DNA from: Archilochus colubris
Taxonomy: Eukaryota; Chordata; Aves; Apodiformes; Trochilidae
Direction: 5' to 3'
Assembly (NCBI GenBank): GCA_023079485.1
Contig: CM041084.1
Coordinates: forward strand, 129,964,792 to 130,028,791
Length of the DNA: 64,000 nucleotides
A program made the position numbers and the translations under genes. Of this stretch, positions 62,819-64,000 are shown piece by piece (position 1 is the stretch's first letter; every line of letters starts with the position of its first letter). The notes beneath the pieces are model-generated. The model was not told the origin of the DNA, ran no database searches, and was given only the letters and a program-made list of their open reading frames with translations.

Positions 62819-64000
62819 GTCTGTATAAGATGATAATGGTTCTGCTTGTGAGCTGGACTGGCTTTGGATGATCAGGATTTCGTAAATATGTATGAAAACC
62901 TGTAAAGCTTTGCAGCCTTCAGCAGTTCATTGGGTTGGGGTTTTTTTCCTTGGATATTTTGATGGTTTTTTTATTTTACCTTTTAAAATGAGAATCTATT
63001 CTTTCATGTAGAACTTTTGATTGAAAAATTGTGTGCAGTGTTTTGTTGTTCTTTTTTAAATACTGCTTAAGCCATGTCTTGTAACTGTATGTGTGTGTTC
63101 CCTTAAAACTACTGGATCAAATTACTAACACTTAATATCTAGGACCCTGTGCTGATGTGTGTGTGTTTGTCTGTCCATGTGCTATGTGTCTGTAATGCCT
63201 AGGGGTAGCTTTAAGCAATACATATCGTTTCTTTTTAAACTTACACCAATTTCTCAGGGGAGTAATTATAGACTGTTGTTTGTAGCAATTAATACTCAGT
63301 TTTCCACGCAATCCTCTCCTTTTTGGAAGTGCCCACAACTTGAAACCAGTCCAAGAAGCATGGGAGTTCTAGAAATGAAAAATAGATTCTGTGGGGCTTT
63401 AATAAGTAGGCTTTAAGATATGTCTTGTTTCAATTATTTTTATTGTAGCATCTATACACACCAAATGTTTTAAAATAAATATATAAATCAAGCATATAAA
63501 AGACAAAAAGGAAATTTTGACATTTAGTCGTGTCATTAGGTCTTTTCCCAGAATTGGCATTAGAAGTTCTTAAAACCACAGCACTGGGAACAAGGCTAAC
63601 TGAATAATACAAATTTTTAAACATTATATCTCAATGAATTAAAAAAAAAAAAAAAAAAAAAGTCTGTTTCTCTGCTTTCTTTCTATTTATTACTTACAGG
63701 TTTGTGTTTTGGGTTTTTTCAAAAAATAGGGATTTTAGCAACAACCAGAAAAATACCTATAAATCTGAGAATGCCATTCATTATTAGAGTGTATGCTGGG
63801 ATAATTAACTTTTGCAGAAAAAAAATTAAGCATTTGGTCTGGCAGAATAGATTTGAGAATACTGACAAAAGCATGAGCAATTCTGTTTCAAATTATTTTA
63901 TTTACAGCTAATGATTTTACCAGCTCTAAACATGACCTCATCTTCTACCACTGTTAATTTGTATTGCAGCAGAGCATAGAGAGCTTATGTGAAATTGGTC
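62819..64000 (+). other. VPS13B: VPS13B intron, 5' part (continues past window)
   Basis: This begins with the weak donor GTCTGT. AT-rich, with a T-rich patch near 62940-62980 and a 21-A run at 63641-63661. Acceptor-like sequences at 63699 and 63729 open a phase-compatible frame for about 60 codons but no donor GT follows in a useful place, so I do not call an exon. No repeat with a recognisable body. Confidence 0.8.
63641..63661 (+). repeat. Poly(A) run, 21 nt
   Basis: Twenty-one consecutive A. The sequence on its left has no recognisable retroposed body. Confidence 0.85.

Noticed and set aside
63700..63840. A further VPS13B exon after the acceptors at 63699 or 63729
   Set aside because: The frame is open but no donor GT follows at a usable place, and the peptide does not resemble VPS13B.

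Overview
The window is vertebrate nuclear DNA, most probably from a bird. Non-coding sequence is AT-rich, genes are split by very long introns, and nearly every recognisable dispersed repeat is a CR1 LINE, several still ending in the ATTCTATG tail typical of avian CR1. No Alu, mammalian L1, bacterial gene, CRISPR array, rRNA or tRNA was seen. I cannot name the species from the sequence.

The only host gene I can support is the middle of VPS13B (COH1), on the + strand. Four coding exons are recognisable by protein similarity, splice consensus and joined reading phase: 28823-29525 (703 bp), 39270-39407 (138 bp), 49899-50315 (417 bp) and 62619-62818 (200 bp). Joined, they make 1458 bp (486 codons) without a stop, with phases 0-1, 1-1, 1-1 and 1-0. 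VPS13B is a very large Golgi-associated bridge-like lipid-transfer protein; in humans its loss causes Cohen syndrome. These exons encode part of the central lipid-channel rod and two low-complexity linkers. Its start and end lie outside the window.

Layout: 1-28822 is the 3' part of one intron (at least 28.8 kb) carrying CR1 copies at 528-695, 720-1290, 8224-8672, 13112-13395, 13403-14926, 20185-20325, 25561-25880 and perhaps 10160-10206 and 27225-27855. The three complete introns are 9.7, 10.5 and 12.3 kb. They hold CR1 copies at 31484-31826, 35968-36230, 38590-38960 and 60950-61486, low-complexity tracts, and several more GC-rich, non-repetitive stretches that may be regulatory. The window ends 1.2 kb into the next intron.

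The most interesting leads concern VPS13B processing. A possible alternative last exon lies at 50806-50985 (strong acceptor, correct phase, stop, AATAAA). An open, symmetric cassette candidate lies at 53791-53967. The donor of the 62619-62818 exon is weak and doubled. The first exon also carries a DSGxxS motif resembling a beta-TrCP phosphodegron. I found no sign of an undescribed multi-gene system.
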